From Pectobacterium araliae (lineage in GTDB: Bacteria > Pseudomonadota > Gammaproteobacteria > Enterobacterales > Enterobacteriaceae), in NCBI RefSeq assembly GCF_037076465.1, contig NZ_AP028908.1, positions 3,472,001-3,536,000 on the forward strand: a stretch of 64,000 nt of DNA, written 5' to 3'. Every line of letters begins with the position of its first letter. Position 1 is the first letter of the stretch. Position numbers and translations under genes: made by a program. Below the pieces are notes generated by a model that saw only the letters and a program-made list of their open reading frames with translations, was not told the DNA's origin and searched no databases. This document shows positions 45,557-54,941 of the stretch, piece after piece.

Positions 45557-46999
45557 TTAAGCCAAGTTTACTACCGCTGGGCGGCTGTCTTGCGGCACCG
45601 TCGGCGTTGTCTGACCAAACCAGGCAATCTGGTGATGCAAATCCACCACCTCGCCAATCACCAGCAGCGCCGGTGTCGGCGCTTGCCGTGCCAAATGTTC
45701 TAACTCTTGCAGCGTGCCAATTTGCACCTGCTGATCGTGTCGGGTGCCGCGGCTAATCACAGCAACGGGCGTCTGCGATGAACGACCATGCGCGATCAGC
45801 TGCTGCGCAATCTCGGCAGCCTTCATCGTTCCCATGTAAATCGCCAGCGTCTGGCGTCCACGCGCCAGCGTCGACCAGTCCAGCGCGTCGCCATCCGGGC
45901 GACAGTGCCCGGTGATAAAAAGTACGCTCTGCGCGTAGTCACGGTGCGTTAACGGAATCCCCGCATACGCCGTGACGCCCGCTGCGGCCGTCACACCTGG
46001 CACCACCTGAAACGTGATCCCCGCCTGCGCGACCGCTTGCAGCTCTTCGCCGCCGCGGCCAAAAATGAAGGGATCGCCGCCTTTCAGGCGAACTACCCGC
46101 TTCCCTTCCTGCGCCAGCTTCACCAGTAGCTGATTAATTTCATCCTGCGGCAACGAATGCGCACTGGCGCGTTTTCCGACGCAAATGCGTTCAGCGTCGC
46201 GGCGCACCAGATCCAATACCTCGGCGCTAACCAGATGGTCATATAGCACTACATCCGCCTGCTGCATCACCTGCAATCCGCGTAGCGTAAGCAAGCCAGC
46301 ATCACCGGGGCCAGCGCCAACCAGTGCCACTTCACCGCGTGATGCCGCTGGCCGTTGCTGTTCGTCTTGCTGATTAACCAGTTGTTGTTGCAGTTCGTCT
46401 TCGGCCTGTGCCAACTGTCCGGCAGAAACCAACGACGCAAAACGTCCGACAAACAGCCGTTCCCAAAAGCGACGACGGGCTGACATCGAATGTAATCGGG
46501 TTTTAATCCTGTTGCGCCAGCTTCCGGCGATGTCCGCCATCGTCCCCAAACTGGCAGGCAGTAAGGATTCCAGTTTTTCACGCAGTAACCGCGCCAGCAC
46601 CGGTGCCTGTCCCCCTGAAGAAATCGCCACCACCAGCGGAGAGCGGTCGACAATCGAGGGGAAAATAAACGAGCACTTTGGCTGATCGTCCACCACGTTC
46701 ACCAGCAAATGACGCTGGTTCGCCGCCTCAAATACCGCGGCATTCAGCTCGGCGTCATCCGTTGCGGCAATCACCAGAAACACGCCGGATAACAGCTCTG
46801 GCGTAAAAACCTGCGCCAGCCATTCAACCTGCCCGGCCTGATGCTGCGCCGCCAACGGTTCCGCCAGCGCTTGTGCGACGATTTTTATCTCCGCACCCGC
46901 GCGTTGCAGCAGATCGATTTTGCGCGTAGCAACCTCACCGCCGCCAACAACCAGTACCGGACGCTGACGAAGATCGGCAAATAAAGGGAGATAGTTCAC
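45557..46999 (-). CDS. cysG: Siroheme synthase CysG (trifunctional)
   Basis: Makes siroheme for sulfite reductase CysI. The N-terminal part, about 1-205, is the NAD-dependent dehydrogenase/ferrochelatase ([31 protein letters not shown]). The C-terminal part, about 216-460, is the SAM-dependent uroporphyrinogen III methyltransferase ([38 protein letters not shown]). Its place at the head of cysDNC ties cofactor supply to sulfate activation. Two 16-bp repeats upstream (47067-47102) may be CysB sites. Confidence 0.96.
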   Translation of the reverse strand: MNYLPLFADLRQRPVLVVGGGEVATRKIDLLQRAGAEIKIVAQALAEPLAAQHQAGQVEWLAQVFTPELLSGVFLVIAATDDAELNAAVFEAANQRHLLVNVVDDQPKCSFIFPSIVDRSPLVVAISSGGQAPVLARLLREKLESLLPASLGTMADIAGSWRNRIKTRLHSMSARRRFWERLFVGRFASLVSAGQLAQAEDELQQQLVNQQDEQQRPAASRGEVALVGAGPGDAGLLTLRGLQVMQQADVVLYDHLVSAEVLDLVRRDAERICVGKRASAHSLPQDEINQLLVKLAQEGKRVVRLKGGDPFIFGRGGEELQAVAQAGITFQVVPGVTAAAGVTAYAGIPLTHRDYAQSVLFITGHCRPDGDALDWSTLARGRQTLAIYMGTMKAAEIAQQLIAHGRSSQTPVAVISRGTRHDQQVQIGTLQELEHLARQAPTPALLVIGEVVDLHHQIAWFGQTTPTVPQDSRPAVVNLA

Positions 47000-47066
47000 A
47001 ATCGCCTTAACTAAGCAAAAAAGTAGATAATGTGACTATACGGTGCGGACAGAACACTTATGAAAT

Positions 47067-47102
47067 GCCGAATTGGAATGACAAGTTCCGTAATGGAATA
47101 AC
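47067..47102. promoter_or_regulatory. Paired 16-bp direct repeats upstream of cysGDNC, candidate CysB site
   Basis: gccgaattggaatgac (47067-47082) and tccgtaatggaataac (47087-47102) match at 12 of 16 positions with a 20-bp repeat distance, two helical turns. They lie about 70-100 bp before the cysG start. CysB activation of cys operons is established, but its site is degenerate, so assignment is inference. Confidence 0.45.
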
Positions 47103-47130
47103 AATACGTTCACAAGCGTTATTCAGGCGA

Positions 47131-47155
47131 TAAAAAACCGGGCAGTGCCCGGTTT
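47131..47155 (-). terminator. Rho-independent terminator of cysJIH
   Basis: Minus-strand stem aaaccgggc/gcccggttt with a three-base loop, then a T run, six bases after the cysH stop. Confidence 0.88.
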
Positions 47156-47160
47156 CAGCT

Positions 47161-47895
47161 TTATCCTTCGTGCAGCCCGCACTCACGTTTCAGACCGAAG
47201 AAGCGGGTTTCTTCTTCGCTCATCCCCGGTTCCCATTTGCGAGTGGTGTGGGTATCACCGACGGACAAATAGCCCTGATCCCACAGCGGATGGTAGCTCA
47301 GACCATTTTCTTTCAGATACTGATACACCATCCGATTATCCCAATCGATAATCGGTAGGAATTTGAAGACGCCGCATTGAATCGCCAGCACCGGCAATTC
47401 CCCCCGACTACCGGACTGCTCACGACGCAGGCCAGCAAACCAAGTGCCCGCTTTTAGCTCGCTCAGCGCCCGATTCATCGGCTCAACTTTGTTCAGCAGG
47501 TTATAGCGCTCAATGCCTTCCACGCCCTGCTCCCACAGCTTGCCATACCGAGCCTCTTGCCAGGCAGGAGACTCTGCGGCGCGATACACTTGCAGGTTCA
47601 GCTTAAGCTGTTCCGTCAGCGCATCAATAAACTGATAGGTTTCAGGAAACAGATAACCGGTGTCCGTGAGAATAACCGGAATATCCGGCTGCTGCTGCGT
47701 CACCAAATGCAGCGATATCGCAGCCTGAATGCCGAAGCTGGACGACAACACAAAATTGCCCGGCAGATTCGCCAGCGCCCAGCTCACCCTTTCCTGCGCA
47801 GACAGTGGCTCAAGCTGACCATTCACAGCAGCCAACACGGCCACTTGCTCCGCTTTCGGTAATGCGTTGAGTACCTCAAGGTTAAATTCGGCCAT
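47161..47895 (-). CDS. cysH: PAPS reductase CysH
   Basis: Thioredoxin-dependent reduction of PAPS to sulfite. 244 residues with the ATP-PPase-like fold ([19 protein letters not shown]), the [12 protein letters not shown] segment, and the catalytic C-terminal cysteine in ECGLHEG. It is last in the cysJIH operon, 12 bp after cysI. Confidence 0.96.
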   Translation of the reverse strand: MAEFNLEVLNALPKAEQVAVLAAVNGQLEPLSAQERVSWALANLPGNFVLSSSFGIQAAISLHLVTQQQPDIPVILTDTGYLFPETYQFIDALTEQLKLNLQVYRAAESPAWQEARYGKLWEQGVEGIERYNLLNKVEPMNRALSELKAGTWFAGLRREQSGSRGELPVLAIQCGVFKFLPIIDWDNRMVYQYLKENGLSYHPLWDQGYLSVGDTHTTRKWEPGMSEEETRFFGLKRECGLHEG

Positions 47896-47907
47896 CAGGA
47901 TCTCCTG

Positions 47908-49641
47908 TCAGTCATAAAAATCGCGGGCGGGATCCAGCACCGGTTTAACGATGTTGGTACGAATCACGAAATCCCCGAAGCCTTCATTCGGCTGGCGATC
48001 TTGCGCCCACAGCCCGATAAGCCTGTCGATTTCCGCGAGGATCTCGGTTTCATTAATGTTTTCGCGATACATACGCGGAATGCGTGTTCCCTCACGATTC
48101 CCGCCAAGGTGTACGTTATAACGCCCCATCGCTTTGCCTACCAGACCGATTTCTGCCAGCATCGCACGGCCACAGCCGTTCGGGCAGCCCGTCACGCGCA
48201 GAACGATGTGTTCATCGCCCACGCCATGCTGCTGCATAATCCCTTCCACTTTCGTGACGAACTCCGGCAGGAAACGCTCGGCTTCCGCCATCGCCAACGG
48301 ACACGTCGGGAACGACACACAGGCCATCGAATTCTTACGCTGCTCGCTGACGCTGTCATCAATCAGTCCGTGCTCACGCGCCAGCGCATCAATCTTCGCT
48401 TTGCTACGCGCAGGAACGCCCGCGATAATCAAATTCTGGTTCGCCGTTAACCGGAAATCCCCTTTGTGGATCTTGGCAATTTCCGCCAAACCAGTTTTCA
48501 GCGGACGACCCGGATAATCCAGAACTCGCCCGTTTTCGATAAACAGCGTCAGATGCCATTTATTGTCGATGCCTTTTACCCAGCCAATGCGATCGCCACG
48601 TCCGGTGAATTCATAAGGGCGCACTGCTTCAAACTTCACACCGGCACGCGCTTCCACTTCCTGCTTGAAGTTGTCTACGCCTACACGCTCCAGCGTGTAT
48701 TTGGTTTTCGCGTTTTTACGGTTAGTCCGGTTACCCCAATCGCGCTGCGTGGTCACTACCGCTTCCGCGATGGTCAGCGTATGCTCAATGGAAATGTAGC
48801 CGAGCTCACTGGCGGTACGTGGATAGGTTTCTTTATCACCGTGCGCGATAGAGAGCCCACCGCCCACCAGCACGTTGAAACCCACCAGACGACCGTTATC
48901 AGCAATCGCAACGAAGTTAAGATCGTTCGCATGCAGATCGATATCATTCTGCGGCGGGATCACCACCGTGGTTTTGAACTTACGTGGCAGATACGTCGAG
49001 CCCAGAATTGGCTCCTCGTCCGTCGTTGCCACTTTTTCCTGATCCATCCAGATCTCAGCATAAGCGCGCGTTCGCGGCAGCAGATGTTCAGAAATCTTTT
49101 TCGCCCACTCATATGCCTGCTGATGCAGTTCAGATTCTATCGGGTTAGACGTACACAGCACGTTACGGTTCATGTCATTCGCCGTCGCCAGCGCATCCAG
49201 CCCGATGCTATTCAGCATTTGGTGTACCGGTTTCACGTCCGATTTGAGAATACCGTGATATTGGAACGTCTGGCGGTTGGTGATGCGAATGCTGCCATAG
49301 ATCGTATTTTCAGTCGCAAATTTGTCGATCCGTAACCACTGTTCTGGTGTCATCACGCCACCAGGCAGACGGCAGCGCAACAGCATCGCATGGCGCGGCT
49401 CCAGCTTCTGCTCGGCACGTTCGGCGCGGATATCGCGATCATCCTGCTGATACATACCGTGGAAGCGGATCAGCAGAAAGTTATCGCCCTTAAAGCCGCC
49501 GGTCAGACCATCGTTCAGGTCTTCAGCAATCGTGCCACGCAGAAAATTACTTTCTGTCTTCATGCGCTCGGCATCAACGAGTTTCCCTTCTACCACCAAG
49601 GGACCGGGGTGTTTTTCACTGAAAACGTATTTTTCACTCAT
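47908..49641 (-). CDS. cysI: Sulfite reductase hemoprotein subunit CysI
   Basis: Reduces sulfite to sulfide with siroheme and a 4Fe-4S cluster. 577 residues. Two ferredoxin-like halves and the coupled-cluster ligands [17 protein letters not shown] and [14 protein letters not shown] (four cysteines) are present. The start overlaps the cysJ stop (TAATG). Confidence 0.97.
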   Translation of the reverse strand: MSEKYVFSEKHPGPLVVEGKLVDAERMKTESNFLRGTIAEDLNDGLTGGFKGDNFLLIRFHGMYQQDDRDIRAERAEQKLEPRHAMLLRCRLPGGVMTPEQWLRIDKFATENTIYGSIRITNRQTFQYHGILKSDVKPVHQMLNSIGLDALATANDMNRNVLCTSNPIESELHQQAYEWAKKISEHLLPRTRAYAEIWMDQEKVATTDEEPILGSTYLPRKFKTTVVIPPQNDIDLHANDLNFVAIADNGRLVGFNVLVGGGLSIAHGDKETYPRTASELGYISIEHTLTIAEAVVTTQRDWGNRTNRKNAKTKYTLERVGVDNFKQEVEARAGVKFEAVRPYEFTGRGDRIGWVKGIDNKWHLTLFIENGRVLDYPGRPLKTGLAEIAKIHKGDFRLTANQNLIIAGVPARSKAKIDALAREHGLIDDSVSEQRKNSMACVSFPTCPLAMAEAERFLPEFVTKVEGIMQQHGVGDEHIVLRVTGCPNGCGRAMLAEIGLVGKAMGRYNVHLGGNREGTRIPRMYRENINETEILAEIDRLIGLWAQDRQPNEGFGDFVIRTNIVKPVLDPARDFYD

Positions 49642-51470
49642 TAGTACACATCTCGCTGATAACGGCGCTCAAGGCGCAGATCGCTTAAAAACTCATCGGC
49701 TTGTTCACTGTCCATGCCGCCATGCTCAACTATCACATCCAGCAGCGCCTGCTCGACGTCTTTCGCCATGCGATTGGCATCACCACACACGTACAGGTGC
49801 GCCCCGTCCTGAATCCAGCGCCACACTTCCGCGCCTTTTTCGCGTAGTTTGTCCTGCACGTAGACCTTGTTCGCTTGATCGCGCGACCACGCCAGATCGA
49901 TGTGGGTCAGCAGGCCATCTTTAACGTAGCGCTGCCACTCAACCTGATACAGGAAGTCTTCCGTGAAGTGTGGATTACCAAAGAATAGCCAGTTTTTCCC
50001 TTCTGCCCCTTCGGCATCGCGCTGTTGCATAAAGGCGCGGAACGGCGCAATCCCGGTTCCCGGCCCAATCATGATGACCGGCGCGTCGGAATTGGCAGGC
50101 AGACGGAAATTATCGTTATGTTCGATGAAGACACGGATCTCATCGTCTTCGCTAAGTCTGTCGGCCAGATAGCTGGAAGCACCACCGGCACGCGCGCGCC
50201 CTTCGTATTCGTAGCGCACCACGCCAACGGTGATATGCACTTCGCTTTCCACTTCCGCCTGCGAGGAGGCGATAGAGTAAAGGCGCGGTGTCAGCGGACG
50301 CAACAGGCCTAGCAGTTGTTCTGCCGTCAGTTCAGTCGGCGCTTGTCGCACCATATCCACCAGCGGCGTTCGCTGTGCGAACTGCTGAAGTGCAGGCTTA
50401 TCGGCCAGCAGCGATAACAGCGTTTCATTACGTGATAGTGCCGCATATTTCTCGACAATCGGTGCCGTGTTCTGCGTCAGCTCAAAGTGGCTTTTCAGCG
50501 CCTGCGAGAGCGGCAGCGTCTTACCGTCAACGCTGACCGACTCATCCCCTTTTAGCCACAGCAATTCCAGCAGTTCCTGCACCAGCGTGGGATCGTTATC
50601 GAACCACACACCCAGCGCATCTCCGGGCTGGTAACGCAAACCAGAATCACCCAGATCGATCTCGATATGGCGAACATCTTTTTCGGAGTTACGCCCGGTC
50701 ACTTTCTGATTGACGGCAAATGTGGCATGTAGCGGGGAAGCTTTGCTGTATGGGCTGCTGGTAATTTCATCCAGTGCGCCCTGAGAGGCAATCTGCGCGA
50801 CGGCTTCACCCTGAACCGGCACCCGTGCCTGCAAAATATCCACCAGTTGGCGTCGCCATTGCTCAGCCAGCCCCTTGTAATCGACATCGGCATCGACGCG
50901 ATCCAGCAGGCGTTCGGCGCCTAACTCGGCCAGACGGCTATCGAAATCCTTACCCGCCTTGCTGAAGAATTCATAAGAAGTATCACCCAAGCCAAACACG
51001 GCAAACGCGGTGTCTTTCATCTCAGGCGCTTTTTTGGACAACAGGAATTTATGCAGCGCGACCGCCTCTTCCGGCGGCTCCCCTTCCCCCTGCGTCGAGG
51101 CGACGATCAACAGCAGTTTTTCCTGCCCGATTTGCTTGAACTTGTAATCGCCCGCATTGACCAGATTGACGGACAGCTTGGCCGCTAGCAGATCGTCACG
51201 CAGTTGCTCCGCGACCCGACGCGCATTGCCAGTCTGTGAGGCAGAGAGCAACGTAATGGTTTGCACTGGCACCGTGACTGCGGACGCCGCCGTGGCAGTG
51301 GCGGTTATCGCACCTGGCTGCACGTTCCCAGGCTGCTGCACCAACCCCCAGAAATAGCCGGATAGCCAGGCCAGCTGCGTCGATGAGAAATCACCGGTTG
51401 CCGCCTGTAAACGCGTTAATTGCTCCACACTCAGCGGAAGCAATGAAGTGGGGGAAACCGGAGTAGTCAT
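49641..51470 (-). CDS. cysJ: Sulfite reductase flavoprotein subunit CysJ
   Basis: NADPH:flavin electron donor for CysI. 609 residues with three domains: flavodoxin-like FMN domain (about 72-210, [18 protein letters not shown]), FAD domain (about 240-450, [21 protein letters not shown]) and NADPH domain ([18 protein letters not shown] to RYQRDVY). An aaggaaa ribosome site precedes the ATG. The upstream 240 bp are AT-rich with motifs such as ttttggttatttaat that may belong to a CysB-activated promoter. Confidence 0.97.
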   Translation of the reverse strand: MTTPVSPTSLLPLSVEQLTRLQAATGDFSSTQLAWLSGYFWGLVQQPGNVQPGAITATATAASAVTVPVQTITLLSASQTGNARRVAEQLRDDLLAAKLSVNLVNAGDYKFKQIGQEKLLLIVASTQGEGEPPEEAVALHKFLLSKKAPEMKDTAFAVFGLGDTSYEFFSKAGKDFDSRLAELGAERLLDRVDADVDYKGLAEQWRRQLVDILQARVPVQGEAVAQIASQGALDEITSSPYSKASPLHATFAVNQKVTGRNSEKDVRHIEIDLGDSGLRYQPGDALGVWFDNDPTLVQELLELLWLKGDESVSVDGKTLPLSQALKSHFELTQNTAPIVEKYAALSRNETLLSLLADKPALQQFAQRTPLVDMVRQAPTELTAEQLLGLLRPLTPRLYSIASSQAEVESEVHITVGVVRYEYEGRARAGGASSYLADRLSEDDEIRVFIEHNDNFRLPANSDAPVIMIGPGTGIAPFRAFMQQRDAEGAEGKNWLFFGNPHFTEDFLYQVEWQRYVKDGLLTHIDLAWSRDQANKVYVQDKLREKGAEVWRWIQDGAHLYVCGDANRMAKDVEQALLDVIVEHGGMDSEQADEFLSDLRLERRYQRDVY

Positions 51471-51711
51471 TGTGATTTCTGTTTCCTTGTGCCTGTGCTG
51501 TTAGCCAACGATGCTAATACAAAAACATGCAATAAAAAGATGGATGGAGGATAAGGGTAACGATCTGCATCTTAACAATTAAAGAAATGATGGAAATATT
51601 AAATAACCAAAATGACTAAATGGTTTTTCTGATAGTCCTTATTGCTTAAAGTGTTATAGCCGATGGCATGCGCGCTGCATGGCAATATCGGTAGAAATTC
51701 ATGTGGAAGGC

Positions 51712-51730
51712 GGGGCTGCCACGCAGCCCC
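51712..51730 (-). terminator. Hairpin after the PilZ/HD-GYP gene
   Basis: Eight-bp GC-rich stem ggggctgc/gcagcccc with loop cac, 19 bp after the minus-strand stop. No T tract follows on that strand, so termination efficiency is uncertain. Confidence 0.45.
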
Positions 51731-51748
51731 ATATAAACAGGATGTGGG

Positions 51749-53473
51749 CTAAATTTTCAGGACTTTCATGCCGAAATCGTCAGGATGTACGATGTTTTCG
51801 AGCTGGCCGACCTGCAATAAATCCCCTTTAGAGACGACGCTGCTGATATTAGTATCAGGAAAGCGCAGATTCTTGACGAGACGCACCACGGTCGGTTTAC
51901 CTTTTTTATCAATATCCATCACCCAGCCAAGAAAGCCGCCCGAGTATTTAGCCAGACTGCCTATTGGATAGAGACCGTAAATCTGCACGTAATTGACCAA
52001 CACAGCCTTATCATAGGCACCGTTCGCCTCATAGATTTTACGGTAAGCTGCCAAGGGTGTACGGGGAGAAATACCATTACGCGTATGCCTTAACTTATTA
52101 ATCACCTTAATCACAGAGACTAATCGAACTAGCTCCGATAGCCGATCGGCCTGTTTGCCCTGTGGATAGCCGCTGCCGTCCAAACGCTCATTAGCATTCT
52201 CAATCACATCGAGACACGTGGGGGTGATCACCCAATTTAGCTCACGTAATTTCGCGCACAGTACACCCACATGGCCGCTAAGGATCGCTTTCTGTGCCGG
52301 GTTCATATTCACTTTCAGCGACGGAAGGCGGGCGTTGACCAGCAGCGGCTTACCCATAGTGTGGAGTAACGCCCCTAACACGGCCTCGCGCGCATGAGGA
52401 TTGTGTGGATCAGAAAGTAACAGCATATCGGCCAGTTTCCCCGCGACCTGCACGGCATGCCTAACCCAATCCGCCTCATCACGCAGGAACGACAGCGCAT
52501 ACAGAAAAGCCTTTCGATCTTTTTTGACCATATACAGCAAGGTATCAACACAGTCATAAAAGATCTCAACAGGCAGTTGATTGCGTGTTTTGATGTACAT
52601 CAGCCCAATCTGAAGCCGATGGGCAACCTCCATGACGCCGCGTTCCATGGGAGTCTGGCGGGTACGTTTCTCTCGCTCCTGACTTTCTCGCAGCAATAAA
52701 CTTTTCTCCTTGGTGCCCGGAATGAACAAGGGTGACGAATACACCATGCTGCCAGTCATGCCGGTTCGGTATGCAGCTTCTCTTTCCGACTCGTTCGTGT
52801 AGTGAAGCAAGGCTTCAGACTGTAATGAAGATAAATTGATAAATTGGATGCCAACAGCGGCATAACCATTATTCCCCAAAGGCCGTATATGGCGAATTTT
52901 GCCCTCGGCATAAAAGTTTTCTCCGTTAGGGAATTCAAGCGTGACGCCGGGGATATCTTGACCAACTTCAATCGCAATACTCTCAACCAGATCGATTTCG
53001 ACCATACACCCACCAGTCGATAAATTACGCAGCGTTCCGGGTACATTAAGCGTGTGCATATACACTTCAATGCGAGCACGAGCCTGCATGCCAAGAATAA
53101 AAGGAATACGAATCGCCCCTCTGTTTTCGGTAACGAAAACAGACTCCGGCAAACGACATACCAGACGATAAAACATACTGTCCATCTTGAATAACTGTGT
53201 GGGAATATTACAAACGCTGTAAGTTTCTCGTTCGATGTTCTCCGTTCCTTTGAGTACCTCCAGATCAAAATTCAAACCACCATCTGCAAGATATCTGTCG
53301 ATATCTGAGCCAGAATATTCTACATCCAACACAATCTGGCTTTTATCCAGATTCAGTTCCGCAACATCCGCCTTTAATGCATATAGCATATCTTTGGCAT
53401 AGATAGACATCACATAGGTATGTTGCAGCAATGCGCTAATCACTTTAGCGGGAGGGGAAGAAAAATGTTCCAC
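51749..53473 (-). CDS. PilZ protein fused to a degenerate HD-GYP domain
   Basis: About 574 residues. The N-terminal 110 residues are YcgR-N-like. A PilZ domain follows (about residues 115-225) with both c-di-GMP-binding motifs: RGAIR (RxxxR) and NLSTGG (NxSxxG). The C-terminal part, about 280-500, has HD-GYP architecture but the metal ligands are lost: HD is HT in GALLHTMGKP, and the HHE before the loop is ANE in NANERLDGSGYP, though the GYP loop remains. It probably binds c-di-GMP without hydrolysing it. Start: the GTG at 53473 follows aggtgga; a GTG four codons upstream has no ribosome site. Partner targets are unknown. Confidence 0.82.
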   Translation of the reverse strand: MEHFSSPPAKVISALLQHTYVMSIYAKDMLYALKADVAELNLDKSQIVLDVEYSGSDIDRYLADGGLNFDLEVLKGTENIERETYSVCNIPTQLFKMDSMFYRLVCRLPESVFVTENRGAIRIPFILGMQARARIEVYMHTLNVPGTLRNLSTGGCMVEIDLVESIAIEVGQDIPGVTLEFPNGENFYAEGKIRHIRPLGNNGYAAVGIQFINLSSLQSEALLHYTNESEREAAYRTGMTGSMVYSSPLFIPGTKEKSLLLRESQEREKRTRQTPMERGVMEVAHRLQIGLMYIKTRNQLPVEIFYDCVDTLLYMVKKDRKAFLYALSFLRDEADWVRHAVQVAGKLADMLLLSDPHNPHAREAVLGALLHTMGKPLLVNARLPSLKVNMNPAQKAILSGHVGVLCAKLRELNWVITPTCLDVIENANERLDGSGYPQGKQADRLSELVRLVSVIKVINKLRHTRNGISPRTPLAAYRKIYEANGAYDKAVLVNYVQIYGLYPIGSLAKYSGGFLGWVMDIDKKGKPTVVRLVKNLRFPDTNISSVVSKGDLLQVGQLENIVHPDDFGMKVLKI

Positions 53474-53999
53474 TATAAGATCCACCTATTAACGCGATGG
53501 TGATATATCCAAAAATCCTCAAAAGGATTTCTCTCTTTTTAATAAAAACGAATTCCATCGTAGGATTTAATGATTTAGAAAATGCCGACTTCTCTGGGTG
53601 AAACGTCAGCCAGGCTCAATTTCTTATTTTTTCTCATCCCAATATCATTACGAAACGACGATTTCATCCTTGCTGTTCATCCTAACAAGGATGCTCAGAA
53701 GTCACAACGGACATACACGCCCGTAAAAGTGACTAAAATTAAAACAAAAAGAATATTAAACCCAATAAAACAAAAACAACCAATATTAAACACCATTAAA
53801 ATATACATAAAAAGAATAAAAAACCAATACGCACATAGATTTAAACGATCATTATTTTTTAATCAATAGCTAACAACTATCAAACGAGAATTATTGATCA
53901 TTTAAAACAATTTCCAAACATTCCAAATTACTGTGTAGAATCCAGACAGGCAATGTTATGGAATTGCTATTTCTATGGAGAGGGTGAGTAATCAGTAAA
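53474..53999. other. AT-rich intergenic region between the c-di-GMP genes
   Basis: About 526 bp of very AT-rich sequence between divergent genes. A 95-codon frame at 53582-53869 is Lys/Ile/Asn-rich with no family resemblance and is not called. A Shine-Dalgarno-like ggagagggtgag lies near 53975. Confidence 0.5.
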
Positions 54000-54740
54000 A
54001 TGAATACAACGACATTGAATATCGATGGGAAAATTTTTAGGCTGACAGCTGAGTTTCAGCCTATTATCCATCTCCATAAAAATAAAATATTCCGCTATGA
54101 AGCCCTTGCCAGGTTTTATAACGCAGAAGGTGTGTTAGCACCAACCCAGCAAATAATAGATAAAATTGAGAAGTGTGATGCGATTGATGAAGTAACAGAT
54201 TTTATGTTTGATGTTGTCTGTCAGGTAATAAAAAACAAAACCAGCATGACAATATCATTCAATTTGTCACATTTGCTTTTTAATAACACCGCCTATTTGG
54301 AAAAGTTGTATCAAAAATGTGTAATGCATAAAGTCAGCCCCCAAAATATAGAAATAGAGATAAGTGAAAAAACGACCCGACAACAGTTAATTGATGGAAT
54401 TCCCTTTTTAAACCAAGCGAAACAATATGGTTTTATGATTTCATTAGATGATTTCGGCGCAGGAAATCTACAGGTAGACAGCCTGAGCCTGTTTAACTTC
54501 GATACAATAAAAATCGATCGTTCCATTATAGATGGCATCGGTAAAGAAGAGATAAAATCACAAAAGCTAAAAGTCTTATTGAACAAACTCATTCCACTTG
54601 GGGTAAATATTATCTGTGAAGGCGTTGAAAAAGCCACCGATTTGCATCGGTTAAATAAATACCACACCATTGGTATTCAAGGATATATTTTCTATCGCCC
54701 ATTAACATTCAGCCAATTAAGGCTACTGGAAGGGTTTTAG
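54000..54740 (+). CDS. Stand-alone EAL-domain c-di-GMP phosphodiesterase, probable
   Basis: A 246-residue EAL domain with no sensory or membrane segment. Catalytic residues appear complete: EAL at 34-36, Asn88 (FNLS), Glu120/Glu123 (EISE), Asp150-Asp151 (LDDFGAG), Lys171 (KIDRS), Glu207 (CEGVE) and Gln227 (IQGYIF). It is therefore probably active in cleaving c-di-GMP, although small EAL proteins can also be protein-binding regulators. Codon use is strikingly AT-rich next to neighbouring genes, a sign of transfer. It diverges from the PilZ/HD-GYP gene. Confidence 0.85.
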   Translation: MNTTTLNIDGKIFRLTAEFQPIIHLHKNKIFRYEALARFYNAEGVLAPTQQIIDKIEKCDAIDEVTDFMFDVVCQVIKNKTSMTISFNLSHLLFNNTAYLEKLYQKCVMHKVSPQNIEIEISEKTTRQQLIDGIPFLNQAKQYGFMISLDDFGAGNLQVDSLSLFNFDTIKIDRSIIDGIGKEEIKSQKLKVLLNKLIPLGVNIICEGVEKATDLHRLNKYHTIGIQGYIFYRPLTFSQLRLLEGF

Positions 54741-54941
54741 CTGATATCCTCGGCTTCAGCTGTTTCTTCCCCCTTGGTCAACGTATTTGTGGCATCAATG
54801 CCCACGACAAATCCCCCGCTACTCGCCTCTTAGGTAATCAACATTAGCGAACCGGCTCACATTTCTGGCGTTCGCCCCAGGAATTTATCCTTTGCGATAG
54901 CACATCAATGCGATACTCACGCCAGTGGCAGCGGGAGAAAG

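Noticed and set aside
48466..49335. Plus-strand frame of 289 codons opposite cysI
   Set aside because: Antisense shadow of a strongly conserved gene, no domain and no ribosome site.
53582..53869. 95-codon frame in the AT-rich gap
   Set aside because: Low-complexity Lys/Ile/Asn-rich product, no clear ribosome site, no resemblance; frames of this length are expected by chance in such AT-rich DNA only with difficulty but nothing else supports it.
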